From Sulfuricurvum sp. (lineage in GTDB: Bacteria; Campylobacterota; Campylobacteria; Campylobacterales; Sulfurimonadaceae): a stretch of 62,545 bases of DNA. Location: NCBI GenBank assembly GCA_028714915.1, contig JAQTLL010000006.1, forward strand, positions 1 through 62,545, written 5' to 3'. This document shows positions 52,207-60,331 of the stretch, in pieces (the stretch's first letter is position 1; each line of letters starts with the position of its first letter). The notes below the pieces were generated by a model. It saw only the letters and a list, made by a program, of their open reading frames with translations, made no database searches and was not told the DNA's origin. A program made the translations under genes and the position numbers.

Positions 52207-53247
52207 ATGATCATCTACATACACGGATTCGGCGGAAGCGGGGAGGGGAGCAAGGCGACACTGTTGCGACCGCTCTTTCGTTCCGACGGTATCATCGCCC
52301 CATCACTGCCGACCAACCCCGCACTTGCCATCGCGACCCTCTCGGAGCTGATCGAGACGTTTCGTCGTATCGAGACGGTGATGCTTATCGGCAGTTCGTT
52401 GGGGGGATTTTATACTCTCCATTTAGCCGCCAAATACAATCTCAAAGCCGCCCTCATCAATCCCGCCGTCCGTCCCTATGAGACCCTCTCTCGTGCATTG
52501 GGCATTAGCGGCGGAGAGAACTTTTATGACAACAGCCGCTATGAGTGGAACGAGTCGCATTTGGAAACGCTTAAATCCCTCACCCCGAACACAGTCAATC
52601 AGGACAATATCCTCGTACTCCTCCAAAAAGGGGACGAGGTGCTCGATTACTCCGATGCCGCTAACCTCTTGGAAGGGTGCAGTATGATCATCGAAGAGGG
52701 GGGTGATCACAGCTTCCGTGGGATAGAGCGCCATGTGGGAACGATCAAACAGTTCTTTGCCGGAGCTGATGGGGTGCTGGAGCAGTTTTTAAGCACCGCT
52801 GAAAACGAGGAAATCCAAAACTTCCTTCGCTCTATCGATATAGATGATCTGGTAAAAGCGTTTACCTTTTTAGATGAAGCGTGTAGAACACGAATCATGA
52901 AAAATCTCAGCACCCGAACGCAAAAAAGCCTCCTTGAAGATGTCGAGTATGCATTCCCTCGTGTCACCCTCGATGAGCTCAAAAAATCTTTGTGCTGGCT
53001 CCGTCACCATGCCAAAAAAATCATGAATGAAAACCCCTTTGTCCAACGTCCTGCATTAGGGGAAAAACCGTTTGGGCTTTTGCCTAATGTTCTCACAGCC
53101 TATGAGGTCGAGGCGTTGTTGGAAACAGATGAGATATTTAGTGCGGAGCGTATCGTTACGGCGATCACCTTTGCTGCCAAAGCGCACGGTGCGCGCGGGT
53201 GCAGGTCAAACCGTGCGACATCATCGAACGCTATCGAGAGTTCTTAA
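52207..53247 (+). CDS. YqiA-like esterase with extra C-terminal domain, frameshifted
   Basis: The first 190 residues are an alpha/beta hydrolase of the YqiA (UPF0227) type: IYIHGFGGSGEGS, GSSLGGF with nucleophile Ser64, then Asp in KGDEVLDY and His in GGDHSF. About 155 further residues form a helical region. The frame ends with the odd tail GCRSNRATSSNAIESS. After a two-base jump in the GCGCGC run at 53191, coding continues as VQVKPCDIIERYREFLTN. The intact protein was probably about 403 residues. This could be a real mutation or a sequence error. Confidence 0.7.
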   Translation: MIIYIHGFGGSGEGSKATLLRPLFRSDGIIAPSLPTNPALAIATLSELIETFRRIETVMLIGSSLGGFYTLHLAAKYNLKAALINPAVRPYETLSRALGISGGENFYDNSRYEWNESHLETLKSLTPNTVNQDNILVLLQKGDEVLDYSDAANLLEGCSMIIEEGGDHSFRGIERHVGTIKQFFAGADGVLEQFLSTAENEEIQNFLRSIDIDDLVKAFTFLDEACRTRIMKNLSTRTQKSLLEDVEYAFPRVTLDELKKSLCWLRHHAKKIMNENPFVQRPALGEKPFGLLPNVLTAYEVEALLETDEIFSAERIVTAITFAAKAHGARGCRSNRATSSNAIESS

Positions 53248-53417
53248 CAAATCCGACACAGGGGCACATCGGGTGGGAGTATCCGGTGAGTGGGGATATT
53301 TTTGATTTTGAGGTCGAATTGCCGGTGGTGTTTGAGAAGATAGATGGCGGTAGTGTGTCGCTGGAGATCAGATTTGAGGATTTAAAGCTGATAGATCATA
53401 CGAGAGGAATAATATGA
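53199..53417 (+). pseudogene. C-terminal part of the frameshifted esterase
   Basis: This frame begins VQVKPCDIIERYREFLTNPT and continues 72 codons to TAA, overlapping the next gene by 4 bp (ATGA-type). Its composition is clearly coding (GDIFDFEVELPVVFEKIDGG). It has no ribosome site of its own and a GTG only by chance. It follows naturally on AKAHGAR of the upstream frame if two bases are removed, so I read it as the lost end of the 52207 gene. Confidence 0.6.
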
Positions 53418-54607
53418 CAGATTTTACTGATTTAATCAAACGAGGCAATTTACCGGATGATGATAGAGTAGTGCCAAATTGGCTTAAAATCAAAAACAGA
53501 CAATTTAATGATGTTGATGTATTTCACAATACGGTGGATAGTCTCATCGCTTTAAGCTCCCCAGAGTTCAATGAGTTTGTTAACAGTATAAATCACGATA
53601 TGCTTTTGGTCTATCTAAGTACCATGAGTGGTGATGAGATGCAAAGATTCTATAGTTATCTTGAAAATGAAGTTACGATAGAAACCCAATCTCAGGATCA
53701 AACGGCACGAACTATCTTTAAAAATCTGATGCGTAATATCAAAGCCGATGAAATTTCTAATGAGCAAAAGGCGAGGGCGACACTTGAAACACCGCTGATG
53801 ATAACCTTTGCTAAACATATATACCATGCAATTATGGATTTTATCGAGTATGCTTCGAAAGATTATTACAGCTACGAAGCAGAAGATACATTTACAATGT
53901 ATGAAGGGCATTTTTCAAAAATCATTTGGGATAAAATGAATTTTATTCCTGATCATTTTGAGCAGGTGATAGACCATTTTCAGGGATTTTATGATGAAGA
54001 GGACGAGGAGCATAAAAAGTTTTTTGCCCATTTAGCAAATCGATTCGGACTTCTAATCGCAACGCTGAATCGATTGGTTGTTAAGACAGAAAATAGAAAT
54101 TCATCTCTCAATTGGTTTACAGGGAAGATGGTCGAGTATGAGCTTGTCCCTGATGTTGAAATCTCTATCAGCCAAAGTAAAACTCTTCCATCTGACAAAA
54201 AACTCATTAACTTCCTCACCACTACTTTCGCAGGTATCTGTGATGAGAGTGACGATAACTATCTATCTTCACTCATTTGTGTTACCCAAACCCTGTTTGA
54301 GTGGTATCCAGTCAACCGTGAGGCATGTGACTATGTAATGGTGGAGATGATGAAAAGCGTTGCACTCAAAAAAGTAAATGTCGAAAATGCTAATGACTTT
54401 TTAGCTTTTTTCGAAGAGTTGCCACGATTTTATGACGTACTGAGCTATGATAAAATTTATGAACTTAAAGAGCTGATAAATCATGTTTTAGCAAACTATA
54501 AACCTCAAGATAACGTGATATTCGATAGCCCTGAAGTAAAAAACAAACTCATACTATTGAATTATTTGGTGGATATGGAGGATTTATATTTTGAGGCTGG
54601 AAAATAA
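53414..54607 (+). CDS. Hypothetical protein of 397 residues
   Basis: A large soluble, mostly helical protein with acidic regions (DEEDEEHKKFF at about 195). I recognise no motif, no signal peptide and no transmembrane helix. It starts with an ATG overlapping the end of the previous coding region and ends directly before the ATG of the next gene (1-bp spacing). It is probably a member of the 52-57 kb accessory array. Confidence 0.6.
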   Translation: MTDFTDLIKRGNLPDDDRVVPNWLKIKNRQFNDVDVFHNTVDSLIALSSPEFNEFVNSINHDMLLVYLSTMSGDEMQRFYSYLENEVTIETQSQDQTARTIFKNLMRNIKADEISNEQKARATLETPLMITFAKHIYHAIMDFIEYASKDYYSYEAEDTFTMYEGHFSKIIWDKMNFIPDHFEQVIDHFQGFYDEEDEEHKKFFAHLANRFGLLIATLNRLVVKTENRNSSLNWFTGKMVEYELVPDVEISISQSKTLPSDKKLINFLTTTFAGICDESDDNYLSSLICVTQTLFEWYPVNREACDYVMVEMMKSVALKKVNVENANDFLAFFEELPRFYDVLSYDKIYELKELINHVLANYKPQDNVIFDSPEVKNKLILLNYLVDMEDLYFEAGK

Positions 54608-54940
54608 ATGGATCTAAATAACAACTGCTGTAACAGCGATACTCTCAACGAAATCAGAGTGCTCTTTCACTCCAATCTCGATCATTTGGTGCTGATGCAA
54701 TGTCCTGCGTGCCAGTCTCACTGGCTATACCGTCACCATGAACCTGATTGGATGAACAATCTGTTATTGCGGGAAAATGACTACGAAGCGTGGTATCTAC
54801 ACATCCCTGCTGAATATTTGCACCATGTAGAGGAACTGAATTTCGACGTGTTGAAATATTGTGCCCATTATCTCTATGTATCTACAGCAAACCATCCGAT
54901 CAATTTCAATTTGACCCCTGATAAGGGAGAAAGCAGATGA
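54608..54940 (+). CDS. Hypothetical protein with zinc-ribbon-like CxxC
   Basis: The 110-residue protein contains CPACQSHW (residues about 34-41) plus NNCC at residues 6-9 and a Cys in KYCAHYLY. It could bind zinc in an incomplete ribbon. It is rich in Trp, His and Leu (DWMNNLLLRENDYEAWYLH). Small proteins of this size and style are common immunity-type proteins, but I have no firm family. It overlaps the next gene by ATGA. Confidence 0.5.
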   Translation: MDLNNNCCNSDTLNEIRVLFHSNLDHLVLMQCPACQSHWLYRHHEPDWMNNLLLRENDYEAWYLHIPAEYLHHVEELNFDVLKYCAHYLYVSTANHPINFNLTPDKGESR

Positions 54941-55521
54941 GAGAAAATCTGATACGTAAAGTGTTTTTGGGGCTATTTATCACTTTGGTGTTGTACGGCA
55001 CCTATAACAAATCTATAAAGCAATATGAGCTATACGAACGCAATCGTGATCTACTTGAACATGGCACAATCGTAAAAGCAGAGGATTTTTATCGTACGGG
55101 GATGGATGGCAACGTATTGGGGTTTGAGTACTATAACAAAGAGAGCGGAACATTAGAGCATGGAGCCACCTACGATACGGGGAATGTCGACGAAATCATC
55201 AAAAAAGGCTCGATTAAAATCATCTACATGAAAGATGTTGACTCGTACTACGCCAAATACTACGATCAGGTGCTCGAAGAGATGAAACCGTTGCATATCA
55301 TCATTCAATCGCTGTCGTATATCATTATCGCTTTATCCGTTTGGATTCCTTTGAGAATCATGAATGAGATTAGGTATCGACGCTTAAGAGATAAGCTCCA
55401 ACTCTTAAAACAAACCAATGCAAAACTTGACCGAGGAGAACAAACTCGTTATCAACTCGATCCGACACACCATACTCAACGTCACTTGGGTTATAATCGT
55501 TGCCATTTTCGTTTATCGTAA
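54937..55521 (+). CDS. DUF3592-like membrane protein
   Basis: The 194-residue protein has an N-terminal transmembrane helix (about 8-22), an extracytoplasmic domain with EHGTIVKAEDFYRTGMDGN and a second helix (about 120-140), the plan of DUF3592 proteins. After residue 165 (LRDKLQLLKQTNAKLDRGEQ) the frame becomes His/Thr/Arg-rich and unnatural, while another frame continues with a hydrophobic segment (see 55418). The C-terminus is therefore uncertain. Confidence 0.55.
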   Translation: MRENLIRKVFLGLFITLVLYGTYNKSIKQYELYERNRDLLEHGTIVKAEDFYRTGMDGNVLGFEYYNKESGTLEHGATYDTGNVDEIIKKGSIKIIYMKDVDSYYAKYYDQVLEEMKPLHIIIQSLSYIIIALSVWIPLRIMNEIRYRRLRDKLQLLKQTNAKLDRGEQTRYQLDPTHHTQRHLGYNRCHFRLS

Positions 55522-55549
55522 GTACATTGTATTGGAAGTTGGAGGATAA
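55418..55549 (+). CDS. Overlapping 43-residue membrane ORF (or shifted C-terminus of the previous gene)
   Basis: ATG 55418 opens MQNLTEENKLVINSIRHTIL and continues with NVTWVIIVAIFVYRKYIVLE to TAA at 55547-55549. The hydrophobic block NVTWVIIVAIFVY is a good transmembrane helix, unlike the frame of the 54937 gene in this stretch. It overlaps that gene by 104 bp. Either a small gene or the original tail of the 54937 protein after a frameshift. No good ribosome site. Confidence 0.3.
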   Translation: MQNLTEENKLVINSIRHTILNVTWVIIVAIFVYRKYIVLEVGG

Positions 55550-55556
55550 AACATTC

Positions 55557-55970
55557 ATGAAAACAGACTATACCTATCTCGAAGAGATCGCACAGCTTGA
55601 TATTCGCTGTCGCCTGAACCAATACAGAGAAATACTCGAACTTACTGATTTCGGCTTCAAGGGGATATTTCAAGGCGATAATCCCAGAACCCTGGGGAAT
55701 AAGCTCCTTTTTTTTATCAAAGAATCAGATCGACATGACGTGAAAAAGATGAAAATAATTCAAATTGATACATTCAAGCGTGTTGATTCTGAGATTCAAG
55801 AGTTCACTAAACTAGAGGATAAAGTATCCAATGAAGAGTTGCTTAGCCGATATAGAATGTTTGACACGGATTATTTTTTGAAAAACTCAAAAATAGGTTT
55901 TTCATCATGGCACTATGTTGAACAACAGATAAATAGTAAAGAAGAATCTAATAAAAAGAGACCCAGATGA
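55557..55970 (+). CDS. Hypothetical protein of 137 residues
   Basis: Starting at ATG 55557 (TTGGAGG 12 bp upstream), the product is charged and soluble. No known motif is seen; the segment DTDYFLKNSKIGFSSWHYVEQ might be a conserved core. It overlaps the next gene by ATGA (55967-55970). It belongs to the small-protein array. Confidence 0.5.
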   Translation: MKTDYTYLEEIAQLDIRCRLNQYREILELTDFGFKGIFQGDNPRTLGNKLLFFIKESDRHDVKKMKIIQIDTFKRVDSEIQEFTKLEDKVSNEELLSRYRMFDTDYFLKNSKIGFSSWHYVEQQINSKEESNKKRPR

Positions 55971-56188
55971 AGAAGATATTTTTATCCCTGTTTTTACTTT
56001 GGAGTACCATCTCTTTTGGTGCCGATGCAGCACAGATGCAAAAAATCTTTGATGACAAAAAACCGCTGTACGAAAAGCTTCAAAACGATTTTGATGCGTA
56101 TCCTGATATGAATGAGACCGCCAAGCTGGAGTATCAAAAAGAGATCAACGCTCTTTTGGACGTCGATTTCTTGATCAAAAAGATATAG
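55967..56188 (+). CDS. Small exported protein
   Basis: The 73-residue protein has a signal peptide (MKKIFLSLFLLWSTISFGAD, cleavage near residue 18) and a mature part of 54 residues made of helices (MQKIFDDKKPLYEKLQNDFDA). It would be a small helical periplasmic protein. It overlaps the upstream gene by 4 bp and ends 20 bp before the ankyrin gene. Confidence 0.55.
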   Translation: MKKIFLSLFLLWSTISFGADAAQMQKIFDDKKPLYEKLQNDFDAYPDMNETAKLEYQKEINALLDVDFLIKKI

Positions 56189-56208
56189 GTCGAGAAGAGA
56201 ATCCTCTC

Positions 56209-56796
56209 ATGATCAATTATACGATGTATCACTATCTCATCAATGCCTTTAAATCCCAGCTTAACACTCCTGCGGGACTGGGTTACCATGACATGCTCCT
56301 CTCAAAAAGCGGCAAAGAGTGTTTTGAGGCCTTTAAACTGATGCTCGATCTGGGTGTGGATGTCGATAAAGACAACGATGGATTTTCGCCTTTGCAATTT
56401 TTAAGCAACGATGAGTATCTTTTTCAAAAAATCGATCTGTTACTCCAACACAAAACCGATATAAACCACCAAGACAAAGACGGAGACACCCCTTTACATC
56501 AGTTTGTAGAGTGGTATGCTCATGAGTATAATGAGCTCAAAAATGAGAGCACAAAGGAAAAACATTATAGTGACGTTGAATCTATCTTGCTTCTTGCGGG
56601 AGTTAAACCAAAAAATATCAGACAAGATTCTCTAATACGTTTAAAACAGGCCATAAAACAGCTCATCGATCACGGTGCCGATAAAAAGATAAAAAATAAA
56701 CAGCAGCAAACACCTTATGAGAGTGCTCTAGCAAAAAAGGTCGAAGATAAAGAGCTTTTGGAGCTGTTGAAGCCAAGTAGTGTGGGTCGGTTTTAG
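56209..56796 (+). CDS. Ankyrin-repeat protein
   Basis: The 195-residue protein carries ankyrin repeats: GVDVDKDNDGFSPLQFLSND, then TDINHQDKDGDTPLHQFVEW (clear TPLH signature), and a third degenerate repeat near HGADKKIKNKQQQTPYESAL. No signal peptide. Ankyrin proteins in arrays of unknown small genes are often immunity proteins of secreted toxins, which is a possible role here. The ribosome site is a weak GAGAGA-like stretch. Confidence 0.75.
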   Translation: MINYTMYHYLINAFKSQLNTPAGLGYHDMLLSKSGKECFEAFKLMLDLGVDVDKDNDGFSPLQFLSNDEYLFQKIDLLLQHKTDINHQDKDGDTPLHQFVEWYAHEYNELKNESTKEKHYSDVESILLLAGVKPKNIRQDSLIRLKQAIKQLIDHGADKKIKNKQQQTPYESALAKKVEDKELLELLKPSSVGRF

Positions 56797-56845
56797 TGCA
56801 TTGAAACTGTTGTAGGCGATACATGAAAAAAAGGGAAATAATGAA

Positions 56846-56935
56846 ATGGAAACGACTAAAAAATATGAAGTGAGAATGGACGACAATGAACTGCTATTTG
56901 GAAAGAGATCAAAAAAGTTAAGCGATAGGGGTTAA
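56846..56935 (+). CDS. Possible 29-residue ORF
   Basis: ATG 56846 opens METTKKYEVRMDDNELLFGK and ends at TAA 56933-56935, with AAGGG 11 bp upstream. The composition looks natural, recalling small antitoxin- or immunity-type leaders, but the frame is short. It lies in the 150-bp gap between the ankyrin gene and the next gene. Confidence 0.3.
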   Translation: METTKKYEVRMDDNELLFGKRSKKLSDRG

Positions 56936-56949
56936 TATGTACTACCGCG

Positions 56950-57312
56950 ATGAAAGAGAACGTTATGAATAAAATAAAAGATTGCACCTATCTAAACGAC
57001 ATCAAAGGGTGTGAAGTCACCGCGACATATGAGTGCGGATATTTTCTAGAGATCGAGTACCTAAAAAATGGAGTCCGAAAAACTCTGGTGATCGAGTTTC
57101 AACCCTATGCCGGAAGTATGGGATACGGAACGAAATTTTGTTTTAGCGGTGTAGAATTACCTCAAACACTTGTGTATGATATGAGATCAGCTTCAAAAGC
57201 TTCTTTAGAAATGGGTATCAAAGGTGTCGCTTTGGAAGTGATCAATTCGCTATCACAGCACCGTTTATGTAGGAGAAGGGTGTATATGGATGTGAGTTGT
57301 TATAAATCTTAA
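56950..57312 (+). CDS. Hypothetical protein of 115-120 residues
   Basis: The ATG at 56950 or the one at 56965 (MNKIKDCTYLND) could start the gene. It shows the short motif pattern KDCTYLNDIKGCEVTATYECGYFLEIEYLKNGVRK, a beta-rich core with three Cys. No family recognised. It is the last gene before the first copy of the 70-bp repeat and may be another immunity-like member of the array. Confidence 0.45.
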   Translation: MKENVMNKIKDCTYLNDIKGCEVTATYECGYFLEIEYLKNGVRKTLVIEFQPYAGSMGYGTKFCFSGVELPQTLVYDMRSASKASLEMGIKGVALEVINSLSQHRLCRRRVYMDVSCYKS

Positions 57313-57370
57313 TCAATTCTTCGATTGCAGTTAGATTTCACTTTTTGGATAATTTTGCTACAATCCAAGA
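57301..57370 (+). repeat. First copy of a promoter-bearing ~70-bp repeat
   Basis: 57301-57370 and 58598-58668 are about 80-85 percent identical (shared GATTGCAGTTAGATTTCA core). This copy holds TTGCAG, 17 bp, GATAAT, a recognisable sigma-70 promoter 30 bp before the GSU2403-like gene. Two copies 1.3 kb apart suggest duplication of a promoter segment with the gene between. Confidence 0.7.
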
Positions 57371-57391
57371 AATAGTTAATAAAGGAACGTG

Positions 57392-58417
57392 ATGGAGTAC
57401 CTGCTCAGCGAATACACCGTTTCCCAACGTAAGCAGCTAATCAACACCAAACAGCTCTATGAACACTACATTCGTCAAAAGAACTGTTACTACCGCGATT
57501 TCAATCTCAGTATGTTTTGGAAAAATTCGGGTGGAAAAGAGTATCTCACCAAACAAAACTCCATCACCAAAAAAACCTCCTCGCTAGGGGTACGCAGTGC
57601 AGAGACTGAAAAAATCCATACCGATTTCATTGCCCACAAAGAGACCCTAAAAATCGAACTTTCCGAACTCGAAGTACGAATGGAAAAGATGCGCAAACTC
57701 AATAAGATTGAATTGCTCGGTCGTGCCCCAGCTTCACTGATCCGTATTTACCGAAAAATCAACGAACTGGGACTTAACTCCAAAATCATCCTCATCGGCA
57801 CCAATGCCCTCTATGCGTATGAATCCCATTGCGGTGTCTTCGTCTCCGAAGAACAGCTCGCAACTGACGATATAGATTTGCTCAACAAAAAGTCCAAGGA
57901 ACTTTCCCTCGTCTTTACTGAAGTACTCCCCGGAGGAAAACTCAGCGAACTGCTCCGTCTCATCGATTCCAGTTTCGTTCAAGATAGCGATATACCCTAC
58001 CGTTTCCGTAACAAAGAGGGGATGCTCATCGAGCTCATCAGCCCCATTAGCCAAAAGATGAGTTTTCAGACCTACCGTGAAGATCCGCTCTTTACCGACA
58101 TCATAGATTTGGAGATGGAGGGGATGCAGTGGTTGGAAAACTCTCGCATTTTCGAGAGTATGGTGATCGACGAAATGGGAGCGTTTGCCATCATACCGAC
58201 GATCCATCCCCTCGAATTTGCCGTCTATAAACACTGGCTCTCCTCGCGTCATGACCGTGAGATTCTCAAAAAACAGCGTGATTTCGAACAATCCCGCCTC
58301 GTCACTCAACTCATACGCGACTATATGGTCAATATCGATTCCGATACCGAACTCGCATCCATGAAACATTTTAACCGCGATGCGATCGATGCGTATCGAC
58401 GAGAGATGCAGAGATGA
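57392..58417 (+). CDS. Nucleotidyltransferase-fold protein (GSU2403/NTP_transf_8 family)
   Basis: The 341-residue protein starts with helical residues (1-100, including a coiled coil at 70-110) and then the nucleotidyltransferase part: IILIGTNALYAYESHCGV and LATDDIDLLNK, in which DDID has the metal-binding Asp pair. It belongs to the GSU2403 family, whose members behave like MNT/AbiEii-type nucleotidyltransferases of unknown substrate. AAAGGAA precedes the ATG at 57392. It is the gene between two copies of a 70-bp repeat, and could be a toxin- or defence-related cassette. Confidence 0.75.
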   Translation: MEYLLSEYTVSQRKQLINTKQLYEHYIRQKNCYYRDFNLSMFWKNSGGKEYLTKQNSITKKTSSLGVRSAETEKIHTDFIAHKETLKIELSELEVRMEKMRKLNKIELLGRAPASLIRIYRKINELGLNSKIILIGTNALYAYESHCGVFVSEEQLATDDIDLLNKKSKELSLVFTEVLPGGKLSELLRLIDSSFVQDSDIPYRFRNKEGMLIELISPISQKMSFQTYREDPLFTDIIDLEMEGMQWLENSRIFESMVIDEMGAFAIIPTIHPLEFAVYKHWLSSRHDREILKKQRDFEQSRLVTQLIRDYMVNIDSDTELASMKHFNRDAIDAYRREMQR

Positions 58418-58447
58418 AACAATTTTGACAAAGTGTAAAGAATAAAC

Positions 58448-58612
58448 ATGAAAACAGAAGCTAAAATTTTTAGCGAAGCGATGGCAAGAGAGTTAATCGA
58501 GCAAATTGAGTTGGCTACTACTGGCAATCCTAAGGGATACGATATGGTTGTGCATTGCAGAGCAAGTGTGGCAACATTTATCGCTCTCAACGAGATATAT
58601 AATCTTAATTAA
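58448..58612 (+). CDS. 54-residue hypothetical protein
   Basis: ATG 58448 opens MKTEAKIFSEAMARELIEQI and ends in NEIYNLN with TAA at 58610-58612. It has an amphipathic helical N-terminus and is natural in composition. It starts 30 bp after the nucleotidyltransferase gene and may be its small partner. No ribosome site stronger than AAAG. Its end runs into the second copy of the 70-bp repeat. Confidence 0.5.
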   Translation: MKTEAKIFSEAMARELIEQIELATTGNPKGYDMVVHCRASVATFIALNEIYNLN

Positions 58613-58668
58613 TCCTTTGATTGCAGTTAGATTTCATTTTTTCGATTATTTTACTACAAACCAAGATT
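58598..58668 (+). repeat. Second copy of the promoter-bearing ~70-bp repeat
   Basis: This copy carries TTGCAG, 17 bp, GATTAT and the same GATTGCAGTTAGATTTCA core as 57301-57370. It lies 90 bp before the PrpA-like phosphatase gene. Differences from copy one are scattered transitions and small changes, so the duplication is not very recent. Confidence 0.7.
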
Positions 58669-58755
58669 ATATTCAGCATTGACAAACCTATAAAATAGGT
58701 TTTAAGAACTACAATATAGTTATAAAACGAATAGATTAAAAAGGGCAGGAAGTTT

Positions 58756-59484
58756 ATGAATCACTACGTCATCGGCGATGTTCACGGTCATTATGATACA
58801 CTTATCGCCCTTGTCGCAAAACTCCCAGATGATGCTCGTCTTGTCTTCGTCGGTGATCTGATCGATAGAGGAGCCAAAAGTGCGGAAGTGGTTCGCTTCG
58901 TACGGGAAAACAATCACCTGTGTGTTATGGGCAATCACGAAGAGGCGATGATTACGCAAGGATTTGTCCTAATGCGCTGTTTTGAGACGGGTGAAGATTT
59001 ACCGACACATAGTATGTGGTACAGTAACGGCGGAGTCTGGACGTTGCGCTCTTACGGCATTATCAAACTTGAAAACGGCAAGCCGGTTAAAACTGACGAT
59101 TTCACCGAGGGACTTCAGCGGTTCAAAGACGATATGAAATGGATGGAAAAACTCCCCCTCTATCTCGAACTTCCGATAGAGCATCCATCGCAAAAACCAG
59201 TCGTCGTTTCTCACGCCCCTATCGCTACTGCATGGGCAATGCGTAAGATTGATTCGATGTACAGCACCTTTGCCCGTCTCGCCACAACCTGCCGCCGTGA
59301 TCCCGATTCCAGCGATGCACCGATTTTCAATATCTTCGGTCACACCCCGATGCAAAACGGCCCGCGAGTTAAAGAGCATTTTGTCAATATCGATACGGGA
59401 TGCTATATGGCGGAAGAGGGGTATAACAGCCTCAGCGCCTACTGTATCGAAACGGGAAAAGTGATTAGTGTGAGGGAGAAATAG
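58756..59484 (+). CDS. PrpA-like serine/threonine protein phosphatase (metallophosphoesterase)
   Basis: The 242-residue protein has all metal-binding motifs of the PPP/PrpA group: GDVHGH (7-12), GDLIDRG (33-39) and GNHEEAM (59-65), then SHAPIATAW and GHTPMQNGP. Related phosphatases (PrpA/PrpB, phage lambda PP) remove phosphate from Ser, Thr or Tyr. GGCAGGAAG precedes the ATG. It sits behind the second copy of the 70-bp repeat as an independent unit. Confidence 0.85.
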   Translation: MNHYVIGDVHGHYDTLIALVAKLPDDARLVFVGDLIDRGAKSAEVVRFVRENNHLCVMGNHEEAMITQGFVLMRCFETGEDLPTHSMWYSNGGVWTLRSYGIIKLENGKPVKTDDFTEGLQRFKDDMKWMEKLPLYLELPIEHPSQKPVVVSHAPIATAWAMRKIDSMYSTFARLATTCRRDPDSSDAPIFNIFGHTPMQNGPRVKEHFVNIDTGCYMAEEGYNSLSAYCIETGKVISVREK

Positions 59485-59590
59485 ATTCGTTGAACTTTTT
59501 CATATTGATGAACAGATTCCCTTGCATCCTTGCATCATCGACCGCTTTATGAGTGAGGGCGAGATCATCGAACCACTCGGCAGGATAGTG
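59465..59590 (-). pseudogene. 3' fragment of a DnaQ-like exonuclease
   Basis: On the minus strand PAEWFDDLALTHKAVDDARM is followed by QGNLFINMKKFNES and a stop at 59465. HKAVDDARMQGNLF is the ExoIII motif region of DEDDh exonucleases (HxAxxDA). Everything before residue PAEW is missing, because the sequence switches at about 59590 into an ATPase fragment. The end overlaps the phosphatase gene by 20 bp. Confidence 0.6.
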
Positions 59591-60024
59591 CTCTTATTAT
59601 GGCAATGCATAAAATGCAGCAGCGACAATTGCCATTAGTGCTTATTGGTGCTGGATTACCCATTTTACCAGCTTTGGCAGGTGAGTCTAAATCGTACGCC
59701 GAACGTTTGTTTAATTTTCCAGATATCAGTCCATTAGATGAACCTGATGCCATTAAGGCACTTCAAGATCCAGTTCAGGATGTGGGAGAATTATTTGACA
59801 ATGATGCATTACATGAAATATTCTATTTAACCAAAGGGTATCCATACTTTTTACAAGAATGGGGATATCAGGTATGGAATCAAGCCCTTATTTCTCTAAT
59901 CAGCTTGAAGGTGATTAAAGAAACTAGTGCGTTAGTTTCTAAGCGGCTCGATGATAATTTCTTCCGAGTACGCTTTGATCGGTTGACTCCAAGAGAGAAA
60001 ACATATTCAAGTATTTTAATTTGA
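59590..60024 (+). pseudogene. Fragment of an AAA ATPase
   Basis: The frame reads ALIMAMHKMQQRQLPLVLIG and continues with AGLPILPALAGESKSYAERLFNF. This is the segment after Walker B in AAA ATPases of the mobile-element type that use a KMQQ/IGAGLP pattern. The front part (P-loop) and the C-terminal domain are both missing; after REKTYSSILI the frame ends. It is joined head-to-head with an exonuclease fragment, so two deletions or a recombination met here. Confidence 0.7.
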
Positions 60025-60331
60025 TTGATAATCTTTTACGGTGGTGGTCAAAGGGTTTCTTTGATCAGCTCTTTGTCGTCAACAAATCTTATTTTTATAG
60101 TGACAAAAAATATTTATTTTCTGCATTGAGGCACTAATCCCTTAATGGGTATAGTTTTTTACTAATTTTCAAGTTTATGAAATAATAAACAGTTTATAAC
60201 ATATAATGTAGCAATAGTGTTACCTATAGTAATAAATATCAAATATTTAAAATTATTACAAAATAACATCACATTTGTAAGTTACCGTTCGTTAATATTT
60301 CTACTTCTACAATTAATTTAACGAAGTAATT
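60025..60331. other. Intergenic region before the secretion operon
   Basis: About 300 AT-rich bases. TATAAT-like sequences (ACATATAATGTAGC near 60200) could serve as promoter for the TolC-like gene. I see no tRNA or small gene. Confidence 0.45.

Noticed and set aside
57734..58369. 211-codon minus-strand frame
   Set aside because: Shadow of the nucleotidyltransferase-fold gene with the DDID motif on the other strand.
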